Positions 7,781 to 13,957 are shown, counted from the stretch's first letter. The stretch: 14,482 bases of DNA from JBGSLN01 sp041740675 (GCA_041740675.1 JBGSLN010000266.1:1-14482); one strand, 5' to 3'. Translations and numbers: made by a program. Notes: a model not told the origin generated them from the sequence alone.

Positions 7781-10269
7781 TTAGTTTTCTCCTGTTGCCT
7801 TTGATAAAAAGGAGGCAGCCAGTTTTCTGGTTTTTCGCCCTGCTCAGTTATTAAGGCATCCACTAAGCGCGCGGTTTCTTTATTGCCGGATAATACCGAT
7901 AAATACTGCGGTAATGGACTTAAATTTAATCGGCATAGGCTCGTGAATTTATCTTGCTTATAAAGGAACAACCGACTTTCGGGCGGATTATTTAAAATGA
8001 TTTGATACTCAGATTCTAATAAATTAAAACCATCGATATAGTCGCTTTCTTTGGCCTGCGGATTTGCGAAAAAAATCTTGGTGGGGATATTATCGAGCAT
8101 CATGGCAGCGATGGATGATTTCAAAACACTGGAGGGTGATTGGGTGGCTATCACTAAATGCCCATTATATTTTCGTAACGTGGGTAACAGTTTTTCTAAT
8201 GCTTTGCTCCAATAGGGATCAATGAAATATTGCCAACCTTCATCCAATAAAATGGACACTCGCCGTCCATCCAATCGCTCTTTAATGCGATGAAATAAAT
8301 ACATCATCAGCGGTGTGCGCACATGAGAAGGTTCATTATCCAGAAAATGGGTCATGTCAAAACCCATCATGCAATGCAACGCTAATGTATCGATGGGATT
8401 ATCAAATAAATAAGCGTATTCCCCATCCATAAACTGTCCTTGCCCCCGCAGCCACCGACGTAAGGCAGGCCATCGGGAAAATTCTATCGGCAATAACTGA
8501 GTCATAAAGCTTAATTGTCTAAATTCATAGGCCAATTTTTCATAACTATAATCCACACACCGTTTGAGAATTTCAATCTCATGGGCATTCAAATGATCCT
8601 CTGTCGTGTTCTGACACAGGGCCATCAAAAGGCTTAAACAAAACGAACGATTTTCGGGTGTATCGGGCAATTTAAATGGATTAAAACAAGTACTTTCAGG
8701 ATAATTCGGTGACAACACGGCATAATAGCCGCTTGAAGCCAGTATATAAATTTTTGCACCTTGATCGCGATCGAAATAAAATGTCGATCCCCCATAGCGT
8801 TGCATTTGTGCATCCATAAAAGTCATTAACGCAGTTTTACCCAAATCATTGCCTCCGATGATGAGTGCATGGCCTTTCGAAGGATTGCCTTTGCGTCCTT
8901 TCACATGATAATTAAAAAATAGCGGTGTCTTAGAAGGCGTTTCTAGCAACGTGACTGCACTGCCCAAATGATTTTCATCGCGAAAACCGGTGTGATAATT
9001 GTGTAAGGGTGCAAAATCCACAAAATTTTCTAACGTGATTAAACTCGACCTTGCAATATAATTTAGATTGGTAGGGAGCTGCGACCAAAATGCTGGCACC
9101 ATGCCTAAGGTTTCTTGAAGTGCGATAAACCCTGCTTCTGAATAACATTTTATAGCACCATTCACTCTTTTTTCTAATTCCTCCAATGAAGCCGCTAAAA
9201 TCATCAATGTAGTGTGATGATAACCCATCGTTGTCTTGTTACTGGCCACCTCATCTTTGGCTTCATTGAGTGCATCCATTTCGCTGTGCGCTTCATCGCC
9301 TGCATTTCGTAATTTAATTTCGTGCGCTTTAATTCGATATAAACTTTGTGCTTTATTTTCGATAGAGAAACTGTGTGTTGCAATAAATTCCGCATCCAGT
9401 TGCAGCAAATTGTCTAACATAATACTGGCCGTTGTACTCGCGTAGTGTTTTACGGATATCATGGCAGCAAAACGAATACCTCCTGTCACTTCATTGGTAA
9501 ACTGTAATGCTTTTCCAAAAAATAATCGAGAGCTACTTAAGTACGGTGCTAAATGACCTTGAGGATAGTAATCAGCGAATTGTTTGCTTTCTTTAAATGA
9601 TTTGCCGATAGGAGAAAAATAGGCATCGTTCTGCAATCGTTGTAATTCACCGCCATTCACCCACAGACTTAAAAACGCACATAATTCGCTATAGCCATAG
9701 TCGTGATCACGCGAACCGATTAAATGAGGATTGAATTCAGCCAACAGCACGAGTAATTGATTGACGGCGGTCGTCAATGCTTTCATTTGTTTTGCACGGG
9801 AAATGGCGCGCGCTTCTTTAACGGCTTTATCTTTTAAGTGAGTTAATAATGACAACCCTTTGCCGACCTTCCCTGAGGTGATCCCTTTATAGAGGACGGT
9901 GAGGTATAAATCATTCACATACATATTTTTTTCATTAAATTGCTGGTGATACGCTGCATCCAGTTCTCGAGCAAATGTATTGGTAAACTCCCCTGCTAAT
10001 GTTTTGTTTTCCAGTCGACGGTGTGTGGTTTGTAATAAACAAAACCGTTCATCTAAGGCGCTCAAGGCATGATGCAATCGTCGTTTCCAATCGTTTAAGG
10101 TGCTATCCAGTACCGTATCAAATGCAACACCCGAAAACTGGATCACCATGCCAAGCATTCCGTTTTTACTTTCAAATACCGTGGGCGCATTCAAATGCGT
10201 AAACGGTATGAAGTTTGATTGCTGCACTTCTGAATGAATGGGTTTTAGTATTTTTTTAATAGGGTTCAT
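7777..10269 (-). CDS. virB4: VirB4-family T4SS ATPase
   Basis: VirB4 is the largest and most conserved T4SS ATPase, acting at the inner membrane in pilus biogenesis and substrate transfer. From the ATG at 10269 the protein has 830 residues. The N-terminal CagE/VirB4 domain covers about 1-440. The ATPase domain has Walker A GGNDLGKT (about 472-479) and Walker B ILLDEGWQYF (about 673-682), followed by VIATQSPSS, a typical family segment. The Walker A matches GxxxxGKT but departs from the more usual GPTGSGKT. The frame extends to a GTG at 10320, which would overlap virB3 by 65 bases; I prefer the ATG at 10269, a 14-base overlap. Confidence 0.95.
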   Translation of the reverse strand: MNPIKKILKPIHSEVQQSNFIPFTHLNAPTVFESKNGMLGMVIQFSGVAFDTVLDSTLNDWKRRLHHALSALDERFCLLQTTHRRLENKTLAGEFTNTFARELDAAYHQQFNEKNMYVNDLYLTVLYKGITSGKVGKGLSLLTHLKDKAVKEARAISRAKQMKALTTAVNQLLVLLAEFNPHLIGSRDHDYGYSELCAFLSLWVNGGELQRLQNDAYFSPIGKSFKESKQFADYYPQGHLAPYLSSSRLFFGKALQFTNEVTGGIRFAAMISVKHYASTTASIMLDNLLQLDAEFIATHSFSIENKAQSLYRIKAHEIKLRNAGDEAHSEMDALNEAKDEVASNKTTMGYHHTTLMILAASLEELEKRVNGAIKCYSEAGFIALQETLGMVPAFWSQLPTNLNYIARSSLITLENFVDFAPLHNYHTGFRDENHLGSAVTLLETPSKTPLFFNYHVKGRKGNPSKGHALIIGGNDLGKTALMTFMDAQMQRYGGSTFYFDRDQGAKIYILASSGYYAVLSPNYPESTCFNPFKLPDTPENRSFCLSLLMALCQNTTEDHLNAHEIEILKRCVDYSYEKLAYEFRQLSFMTQLLPIEFSRWPALRRWLRGQGQFMDGEYAYLFDNPIDTLALHCMMGFDMTHFLDNEPSHVRTPLMMYLFHRIKERLDGRRVSILLDEGWQYFIDPYWSKALEKLLPTLRKYNGHLVIATQSPSSVLKSSIAAMMLDNIPTKIFFANPQAKESDYIDGFNLLESEYQIILNNPPESRLFLYKQDKFTSLCRLNLSPLPQYLSVLSGNKETARLVDALITEQGEKPENWLPPFYQRQQEKTK

Positions 10270-10549
10270 AACTGACACAACCCCATCGTTTTTTATTCGG
10301 TGAAAGAGTAAATTCCGCACGTTTCAAAAGGATCCGAAAAGCAAACGGATCCTGCCAACACACGATAAATCCAAAAATATGCAGTGGCACATACATCAAT
10401 CCTATCAGAGGATTATTCAATAAAATAACCATGCACAGCGTTGCCATGGCACTTAAGCCTAAGTATTCGAAGGTCACCCCAAATTTCATCGCGGGTCGTG
10501 TGAGTCCAGTAAATACAGGGCTAATATCCAAAGTTTCGTGCTGCATCAT
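10256..10549 (-). CDS. virB3: VirB3-family inner-membrane protein
   Basis: VirB3 is a short inner-membrane protein that cooperates with VirB4 and the pilus. The segment SPVFTGLTRPAMKFGV near the start is the family signature (pLf.GlTRPam). Two hydrophobic stretches follow (FEYLGLSAMATLCMVILL and LIGLMYVPLHIFGFIVCW). The open frame runs up to 10579 but overlaps virB2. Two ATGs, at 10549 and 10546, sit just after GGGAG. The first overlaps the virB2 stop as TGATG; the second has better spacing of 6 bases. The protein is therefore 97 or 96 residues. Confidence 0.92.
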   Translation of the reverse strand: MMQHETLDISPVFTGLTRPAMKFGVTFEYLGLSAMATLCMVILLNNPLIGLMYVPLHIFGFIVCWQDPFAFRILLKRAEFTLSPNKKRWGCVSYEPY

Positions 10550-10902
10550 CAACTCCCTGGTATGCCTAATGCGGTGCACAGGAAACTCGCACTAAAAACA
10601 ATGCCGATACCAATAATGGTACTGATGGCACGTCCTGAAGGTATTGAACCTTTCCACATCCATAAATAGCCCACTGCGACGATGCCAATCACCATAAAAA
10701 GCCGTGCGTAGGTGCTGGTGATGAGTGTGACGAGACCTTGCAAGACAGTGGTCAACATATCGCTATCAATGCCCCCAAAATTGGCTGCCAATGCGAGCGT
10801 AGGACATAAGAAGAGGAGCACTATAGTCAGTTGGGTTGCAGGGGTGGGTCGTATTGTTTTGCTACGACTTAATTTAATTTTTTCGGATGGTTTGCTCATC
10901 AT
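10549..10902 (-). CDS. virB2: VirB2-family major pilin precursor
   Basis: VirB2 is the pilin subunit. A long basic N-terminal region is followed by a hydrophobic core and a signal peptidase site LALA-A near residues 36-40. The mature protein is about 77 residues with two hydrophobic segments (about 52-82 and 90-113) separated by the polar loop WKGSIPSGRA, the usual pilin hairpin. Length 117 is typical. Two ATGs in tandem at 10902 and 10899 are possible starts, with only a weak GAGAG ribosome site. It is the first gene of the secretion operon, preceded by a 236-base leader with several GGA motifs. No virB1 lies upstream. Confidence 0.9.
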   Translation of the reverse strand: MMSKPSEKIKLSRSKTIRPTPATQLTIVLLFLCPTLALAANFGGIDSDMLTTVLQGLVTLITSTYARLFMVIGIVAVGYLWMWKGSIPSGRAISTIIGIGIVFSASFLCTALGIPGS

Positions 10903-10926
10903 TGTTCTCTCGCCTTGATAAAATTA

Positions 10927-10942
10927 AAGTGTTTCCTCACTT
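10927..10942 (-). promoter_or_regulatory. Candidate CsrA-binding hairpin in the virB2 leader
   Basis: On the minus strand AAGTG and CACTT pair around the loop AGGAAA, which exposes a GGA. CsrA prefers GGA in a hairpin loop. It lies 25 bases upstream of the virB2 ATG at 10902, close enough to affect ribosome access. Additional GGA motifs occur farther upstream on the same strand, at about 10952-10955, 11018-11022, 11073-11075 and 11084-11086. The stem is short, so this is a candidate rather than an assignment. Confidence 0.4.
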
Positions 10943-10985
10943 AACATTTTTTCCTTAATGCCATGAATACTATTGTTATTAATAG

Positions 10986-11019
10986 AGCTATGCGTTTGTA
11001 ACATTCATAACGCATAGCT
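10986..11019. repeat. Perfect 11-bp inverted repeat, 12-base loop
   Basis: Arms AGCTATGCGTT (10986-10996) and AACGCATAGCT (11009-11019) are exact reverse complements. It lies within the virB2 leader. In the minus-strand transcript no run of U follows the stem, so it does not look like a standard Rho-independent terminator. It may be an operator, an attenuating structure or an RNA processing signal. Confidence 0.5.
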
Positions 11020-11093
11020 TCCTTTTAACGCTTTTATGTTTACAGAGGCCTTTCATCGTTTAAGTTTTAATGTCCTAATGAGTTCCTGCTTCT

Positions 11094-11120
11094 AATGATC
11101 TAATAACGTTTTTGATCATT
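11094..11120. repeat. Short inverted repeat just downstream of the csrA paralog
   Basis: Arms AATGATC (11094-11100) and GATCATT (11114-11120) are perfect 7-bp complements with a 13-base loop. It begins about 19 bases after the stop codon of the CsrA paralog on the minus strand. The stem is AT-rich and no U-run follows, so terminator function is doubtful. Confidence 0.25.
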
Positions 11121-11138
11121 GTTTATTTCAATCAAGTC

Positions 11139-11324
11139 TTATAACTCGACGCCGTTTTTTTCTTGCTGCTTTTTCAAATGCACCTCCATTCTGTCAACCG
11201 ATACAGTGTTAGGTGCATCAATTGCAAGTGTGACATGTTGCCCCATCACCTGAATGACTTTTACTGTAATACACTCCGCAATCACAATTTCTTGCCCTGA
11301 TCGTCGACTTAAAATCAAACTCAT
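11139..11324 (-). CDS. csrA: CsrA-family RNA-binding regulator (ICE-borne paralog, LvrC-like)
   Basis: CsrA/RsmA proteins are homodimers that bind GGA motifs in mRNA leaders and alter translation or stability. The 61-residue protein starts MSLILSRRSGQEIVI, matching the CsrA N-terminal strand with the RNA-contacting Leu and Arg (L5, R7, R8). VSVDRMEVH at 41-49 carries the second RNA-binding strand, with R45 and E47 at the positions of E. coli R44 and E46. The C-terminal helix is present. ATG at 11324 has AAGGA about 8 bases upstream. Its place before virB2 matches the CsrA-like lvrC genes of Legionella lvh and other ICEs. It differs from housekeeping CsrA in its extra Ser2 and core residues, so it is probably an element-specific paralog. 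Its likely nearby target is the GGA-containing virB2 leader (inference). Confidence 0.93.
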   Translation of the reverse strand: MSLILSRRSGQEIVIAECITVKVIQVMGQHVTLAIDAPNTVSVDRMEVHLKKQQEKNGVEL

Positions 11325-11373
11325 TATTTTTTTCCTTATCTAGGATTACCTACATCACCACGTGTTATCACAC

Positions 11374-12735
11374 CTACGTTGTCGCCTCATGGCTGGACTG
11401 GCATCGGATGTCATCCATGGTGGCCATTAAGGGTTTTAGTTGTTCATCAATTTTTTTAATCGCTGATCCAAACGAAAAAATTAACTCTTCGGAAGGTTGA
11501 TCCAATTGCTTAATTTTTTCGAGATCGAGATAAAACGCTTGCCGTTCTCGTAATAACGCTTCAATCTCGCCAATTAATTTTTTTTCTTTGATTGCATGAG
11601 CGCTATCTGTTTCTGCCTGGCATGCATGAGTTGCCATGGACGGCGCCCAGCGGCCACGCTTGGCCTCCCTCAAAATGGCGTTGAGTTTGTGTAGAAAATT
11701 GGGGTGCGATTTTTTAAACGCCTGTGGGTTTTGAATATCGAGCGCAATCGCCCGCTGAATTTCTTCAAGGCTCCGTGCATTGAGTGCAGGATTGTTTTTT
11801 AACACACTAAGCTGAGTGTCCACAGAAGCTCCAATGCATCGCCATTGGTTTGCAGTGAGAGATCCTTGAATGGTTGTTTCCACATCACAAAAAGAAAAAG
11901 CAGCAGCAACAGGATTGTTTGTAGCTTCTTCCACATCGGTCGTTTGTACACTCTCCTCTGCTGCTGCTTTCTTTGTTGTAATCTTAGAAGTAATCTCTTT
12001 ATCATTATTATATTTCCCAATTTTGGGACACGGTGTCACAATTTTGGGATACCGTGTCCCAATTTTGGGATTCGATAGCGCAGAATTGGGAGATCGAGAT
12101 CCCATTTTTGTGTCACGATAAATTTGCGTTTGATTTTCATCGAAATCGTCGGGTTGAGAAGACAATAACACCTCATTAAGGTTCGATAGCGTAGAATTGC
12201 GTGATCGATCCCCCAATTCTGGAACATCGTTCAATGACTCAGGATTATCTTGACGTATGGATCCATTTCCCTGTGCACTCTGTTCAACATCAGTGATAGT
12301 GTTTTTTTCAGCAGAGTGTTTTTCAAGCCACTGATTACACACCTCAGGATGAAATAAAATAAACTGGGTGCGATCAAAGGTATATTTAGGATTGGGATTG
12401 GAATAAATGCTAATCACATTCAATGATTTTAAGAATTGATTGGCCGCTGAAATGGTATTTTTACTGAAGAGTTCATTTATGCCAGTGACGAGTTCATCCA
12501 GCGTATGAAATTGAAGAAGCGATTCGTCATGCCAACGTTTGTCCCCATGATTTTCTGCAATATCGTTGGCTTTGATATTCTTAAGTTGAATATCAAGCTT
12601 GATATTATGCCAATATTCATAAAAATTTAATAAGGCCGCGGCACATTTATTTCCCTTGCAAAATTGAAGTTGCCAGCGTCTAATAATTACCAATGGCTCT
12701 CGCTTGGGGTGTTGAATGCAACTGGATTTGCTCAT
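11374..12735 (-). CDS. Winged-helix-like regulator or replication-initiator candidate (LvrA position) with internal heptapeptide repeats
   Basis: This 453-residue protein shows three regions. Residues about 15-140 look like a winged-helix DNA-binding domain (FCKGNKCAAALLNFYEYWH, later TFDRTQFILFHPE), a style seen in plasmid and phage replication proteins. Residues about 140-275 form a polar linker with heptapeptide repeats of the xxxPKIG type at 169-189 and 206-240. Residues about 285-453 form a helical C-terminal region with NPNF-like and basic segments (NAILREAKRGRWAPS) and a terminal coiled coil. ATG at 12735 has AAGGAG 10 bases upstream. The position between a divergent repressor and a csrA paralog is that of lvrA/lvrB in Legionella lvh islands. 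No separate lvrB fits in the 49 bases before csrA. Function is not established; a replication role is inferred from the domain style and the repeats. Confidence 0.75.
   Translation of the reverse strand: MSKSSCIQHPKREPLVIIRRWQLQFCKGNKCAAALLNFYEYWHNIKLDIQLKNIKANDIAENHGDKRWHDESLLQFHTLDELVTGINELFSKNTISAANQFLKSLNVISIYSNPNPKYTFDRTQFILFHPEVCNQWLEKHSAEKNTITDVEQSAQGNGSIRQDNPESLNDVPELGDRSRNSTLSNLNEVLLSSQPDDFDENQTQIYRDTKMGSRSPNSALSNPKIGTRYPKIVTPCPKIGKYNNDKEITSKITTKKAAAEESVQTTDVEEATNNPVAAAFSFCDVETTIQGSLTANQWRCIGASVDTQLSVLKNNPALNARSLEEIQRAIALDIQNPQAFKKSHPNFLHKLNAILREAKRGRWAPSMATHACQAETDSAHAIKEKKLIGEIEALLRERQAFYLDLEKIKQLDQPSEELIFSFGSAIKKIDEQLKPLMATMDDIRCQSSHEATT
11971..12015. other. A+T-rich stretch next to the 21-bp repeats (possible unwinding region)
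   Basis: Of these 45 bases, 36 are A or T. The stretch abuts the repeat array at 12016-12120 on its downstream side within the reading frame. In lambda-type origins an AT-rich segment lies next to the initiator-binding iterons and melts first. No DnaA box was seen beside it. Confidence 0.35.
12016..12120. repeat. Five tandem 21-bp iteron-like repeats inside the 453-residue gene
   Basis: Units start at 12016, 12037, 12058, 12079 and 12100, each exactly 21 bases. The first three share the core CAATTTTGGGA or CCCAATTTTGGGA, and units 1 and 2 also end in ACGGTGT or ACCGTGT. Units 4 and 5 are more diverged (CAGAATTGGGA and CCCATTTTTG). The core has inverted arms CCCAA/TTGGG. As 21 is seven codons, the array encodes heptapeptides (for example LSNPKIG, TRYPKIV, TPCPKIG) without breaking the frame. 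A CRISPR is excluded because there are no spacers. Confidence 0.8.
12169..12231. repeat. Second, diverged block of three 21-bp repeats
   Basis: Units at 12169, 12190 and 12211 resemble units 3, 4 and 1 of the main array. The clearest match is TTCGATAGCGTAGAATTG at 12182-12199 against TTCGATAGCGCAGAATTG at 12071-12088, one difference in 18 bases and offset by 111 bases. It encodes NDVPELG, DRSRNST and LSNLNEV, which parallel the heptads of the main array. Confidence 0.65.
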
Positions 12736-12803
12736 TCGGCATATTCTCCTTTAGCCTATCAATCAATGGCTCTCAATGGGATAGTGTAAATCGAGTCATT
12801 AAT

Positions 12804-12826
12804 TACACATAATAATATTATGTGTA
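12804..12826. promoter_or_regulatory. Perfect 23-bp operator-like palindrome
   Basis: Arms TACACATAAT (12804-12813) and ATTATGTGTA (12817-12826) are exact complements around a 3-base centre. It covers the candidate -10 box of the leftward promoter and lies between the divergent repressor and the 453-residue gene. It is a likely binding site for the CI/LexA-like repressor encoded at 12926-13588. That assignment is inferred from position and symmetry. Confidence 0.65.
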
Positions 12827-12841
12827 CACTTTATGTGTAAA
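12812..12841 (-). promoter_or_regulatory. Candidate sigma70 promoter for the 453-residue gene
   Basis: On the minus strand TTTACA (12836-12841) and TATTAT (12812-12817) are separated by 18 bases. Both boxes match the consensus at five of six positions. The predicted transcript start is near 12805, about 70 bases before the ATG at 12735. The -10 box lies inside the 23-bp palindrome, so a bound repressor would block it. Confidence 0.5.
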
Positions 12842-12857
12842 TTAAATCATAAAGTGT
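12826..12857. promoter_or_regulatory. Second inverted repeat in the control region
   Basis: Arms ACACTTTATG (12826-12835) and CATAAAGTGT (12848-12857) are exact complements with a 12-base spacer. They flank the candidate -35 box at 12836-12841 and abut the first palindrome. Further GTGTAAA-like half sites occur at 12784-12790 and 12910-12916, so several repressor dimers could bind. Confidence 0.55.
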
Positions 12858-12925
12858 GCCTATTATCAAGCTTATTAAACGATTTTTTGTTTATTCTTGA
12901 TTGTCTTACGTGTAAAATTTAAGAT

Positions 12926-13588
12926 ATGAATATTAAAGAAAACATTGGTAAACGAATTGCTAAAGCGCGCGCTCAAGCCGATCTAACACTCAAAGAATTA
13001 GCAGCAAAAACTAATTTAAACTTAAGTCGAATTGGCAATTGGGAACAAGGAACGCGTACGCCTGCATTAAATGAAATCATTCAGTTAGCTGACGCTTTAA
13101 ACGTTGTGCCTGCCTATTTATTAGGGCTATCAGACATTAAAAATCCTCAACAGTATTTCGAAAAAAGAGTTATTCCTATCTTATCATTGAGTGAAGCGAT
13201 TAAATTTGAAGAATTTTTAGGTCAAAATTTTTTAAACTCCCTAGAAAAGTTGGATTGTCTCGTATTGGACACACCCGTGTCAGATAACTCAGCTACCTTC
13301 GCGATCAAAATCGATGATCACAGTATGTCGCCTGAATTTAGTATCGGGGATGTGGTTATTATGGATAGTCAAATTGAACCTTCGCCAGGAAAATATGTGT
13401 TAGTTCAATTGAGCAATCAGAATAAGGCATTGCTGCGAAAATACCGTGTCGTTAATGATGGAATTCAAAAGCAACTGACTATCGAATTCGTGCCTCTAAA
13501 CTCAGATTGGCCGATCCTTTCATTCACGGATTTAAAAAGTTGTCGAATTCTCGGTGTTTGTGTAGAGCATAGACATTATAGCTATTAA
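12926..13588 (+). CDS. CI/LexA-like HTH and S24-domain repressor (PrpA-like)
   Basis: This is an element-type transcription repressor. Residues about 5-65 form a Cro/CI helix-turn-helix (LTLKELAAKTNLNLSRIGNWEQ). Residues about 120-215 form a peptidase S24-type domain with DDHSMSPEFSIGD containing the catalytic-type Ser133. The cleavage region shows IPILSLSEAIKF (83-94), where cleavable relatives have Ala-Gly; here it is Ala91-Ile92. The segment ALLRKYR (168-174) seems to place Arg171 where LexA and CI have the catalytic Lys. It may therefore not self-cleave. It is divergent from the 453-residue gene, with operator-like palindromes between them, and corresponds in position to the repressor of Legionella ICE regulatory modules. 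The ATG at 12926 has only a weak AAG upstream. Confidence 0.9.
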   Translation: MNIKENIGKRIAKARAQADLTLKELAAKTNLNLSRIGNWEQGTRTPALNEIIQLADALNVVPAYLLGLSDIKNPQQYFEKRVIPILSLSEAIKFEEFLGQNFLNSLEKLDCLVLDTPVSDNSATFAIKIDDHSMSPEFSIGDVVIMDSQIEPSPGKYVLVQLSNQNKALLRKYRVVNDGIQKQLTIEFVPLNSDWPILSFTDLKSCRILGVCVEHRHYSY

Positions 13589-13606
13589 TGGTTTAGATAA
13601 AACCAT
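13588..13606 (+). other. Short hairpin at the end of the repressor gene
   Basis: Arms ATGGTTT (13588-13594) and AAACCAT (13600-13606) form a perfect 7-bp stem with a 5-base loop right after the stop codon. No U-run follows directly, so it is at best a weak terminator. Confidence 0.25.
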
Positions 13607-13673
13607 GGATACTAATAATTAACTGAGCTGTTCAATTACAAGCTTTTTTATCAATGAGAGCGCCATACAAGAA

Positions 13674-13886
13674 TTAATTTTCCTCATCATACAATTTTGC
13701 ACACAGAAGATAGAATGTCATCAGTGTTTCTTTGTCAGAATGAATTAGATTGGCTTTGCCCTTTTCAATCAACTCTAATTGTTCAACTGTGACATCGACA
13801 AACTTTGCTACCATGCCAATGTTAATTCCATGTTCCTTAAGTCTCTGTAACAATTCCCTGTCACTGACTATATTTTTAATAATCAT
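13674..13886 (-). CDS. Small HTH-like protein, unidentified
   Basis: The 70-residue protein starts MIIKNIVSDRELLQRLKEHG and continues with GMVAKFVDVTVEQLELIEKGKANL. That part resembles a Cro/CI-type helix-turn-helix (Ala and Val at core positions, then a recognition-helix-like segment and a turn). The C-terminal end is helical and acidic. It is convergent with the repressor gene, and its stop lies 85 bases from the repressor's. The ribosome site before the ATG at 13886 is weak. It could be a small regulator of the element; I do not recognise a named family. Confidence 0.55.
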   Translation of the reverse strand: MIIKNIVSDRELLQRLKEHGINIGMVAKFVDVTVEQLELIEKGKANLIHSDKETLMTFYLLCAKLYDEEN

Positions 13887-13931
13887 TTATTATCACATCT
13901 TACTTTTCTTACTTTAATCTACTTATAACGC

Positions 13932-13937
13932 TATAGT
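13932..13937 (+). promoter_or_regulatory. Candidate -10 box upstream of a small ORF
   Basis: TATAGT matches the -10 consensus at five of six positions. A poor -35 (TTACTT) lies 17 bases upstream. The transcript would start near 13944, just before the small ORF at 13958. Evidence is weak. Confidence 0.2.
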
Positions 13938-13957
13938 CCCACTAAACATGTTCCCTC

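Noticed and set aside
10270..10320. N-terminal extension of VirB4 from a GTG at 10320
   Set aside because: It would overlap virB3 by 65 bases with a poor ribosome site; the ATG at 10269 gives a normal VirB4 N-terminus.
10550..10579. VirB3 start at 10579 inside virB2
   Set aside because: The ATGs at 10549 and 10546 follow GGGAG, and the family signature begins shortly after them.
10986..11019. Rho-independent terminator between the csrA paralog and virB2
   Set aside because: The stem is perfect but no U-run follows on the transcribed strand.
10903..11138. A virB1 lytic transglycosylase gene
   Set aside because: No ORF of suitable size or motif lies here; lvh-type systems also lack virB1.
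12016..12120. CRISPR array
   Set aside because: Repeats are contiguous at 21 bases with no spacers, lie in frame inside a gene, and no cas gene is present.
11845..12121. Two plus-strand ORFs of 77 and 83 codons over the repeat array
   Set aside because: They are shadows of the repeat region; a 21-base period keeps several frames open on both strands.
13626..13655. Terminator at the T-run AGCTTTTTTATC
   Set aside because: The only stem before it is about 4 bp, too weak to call.
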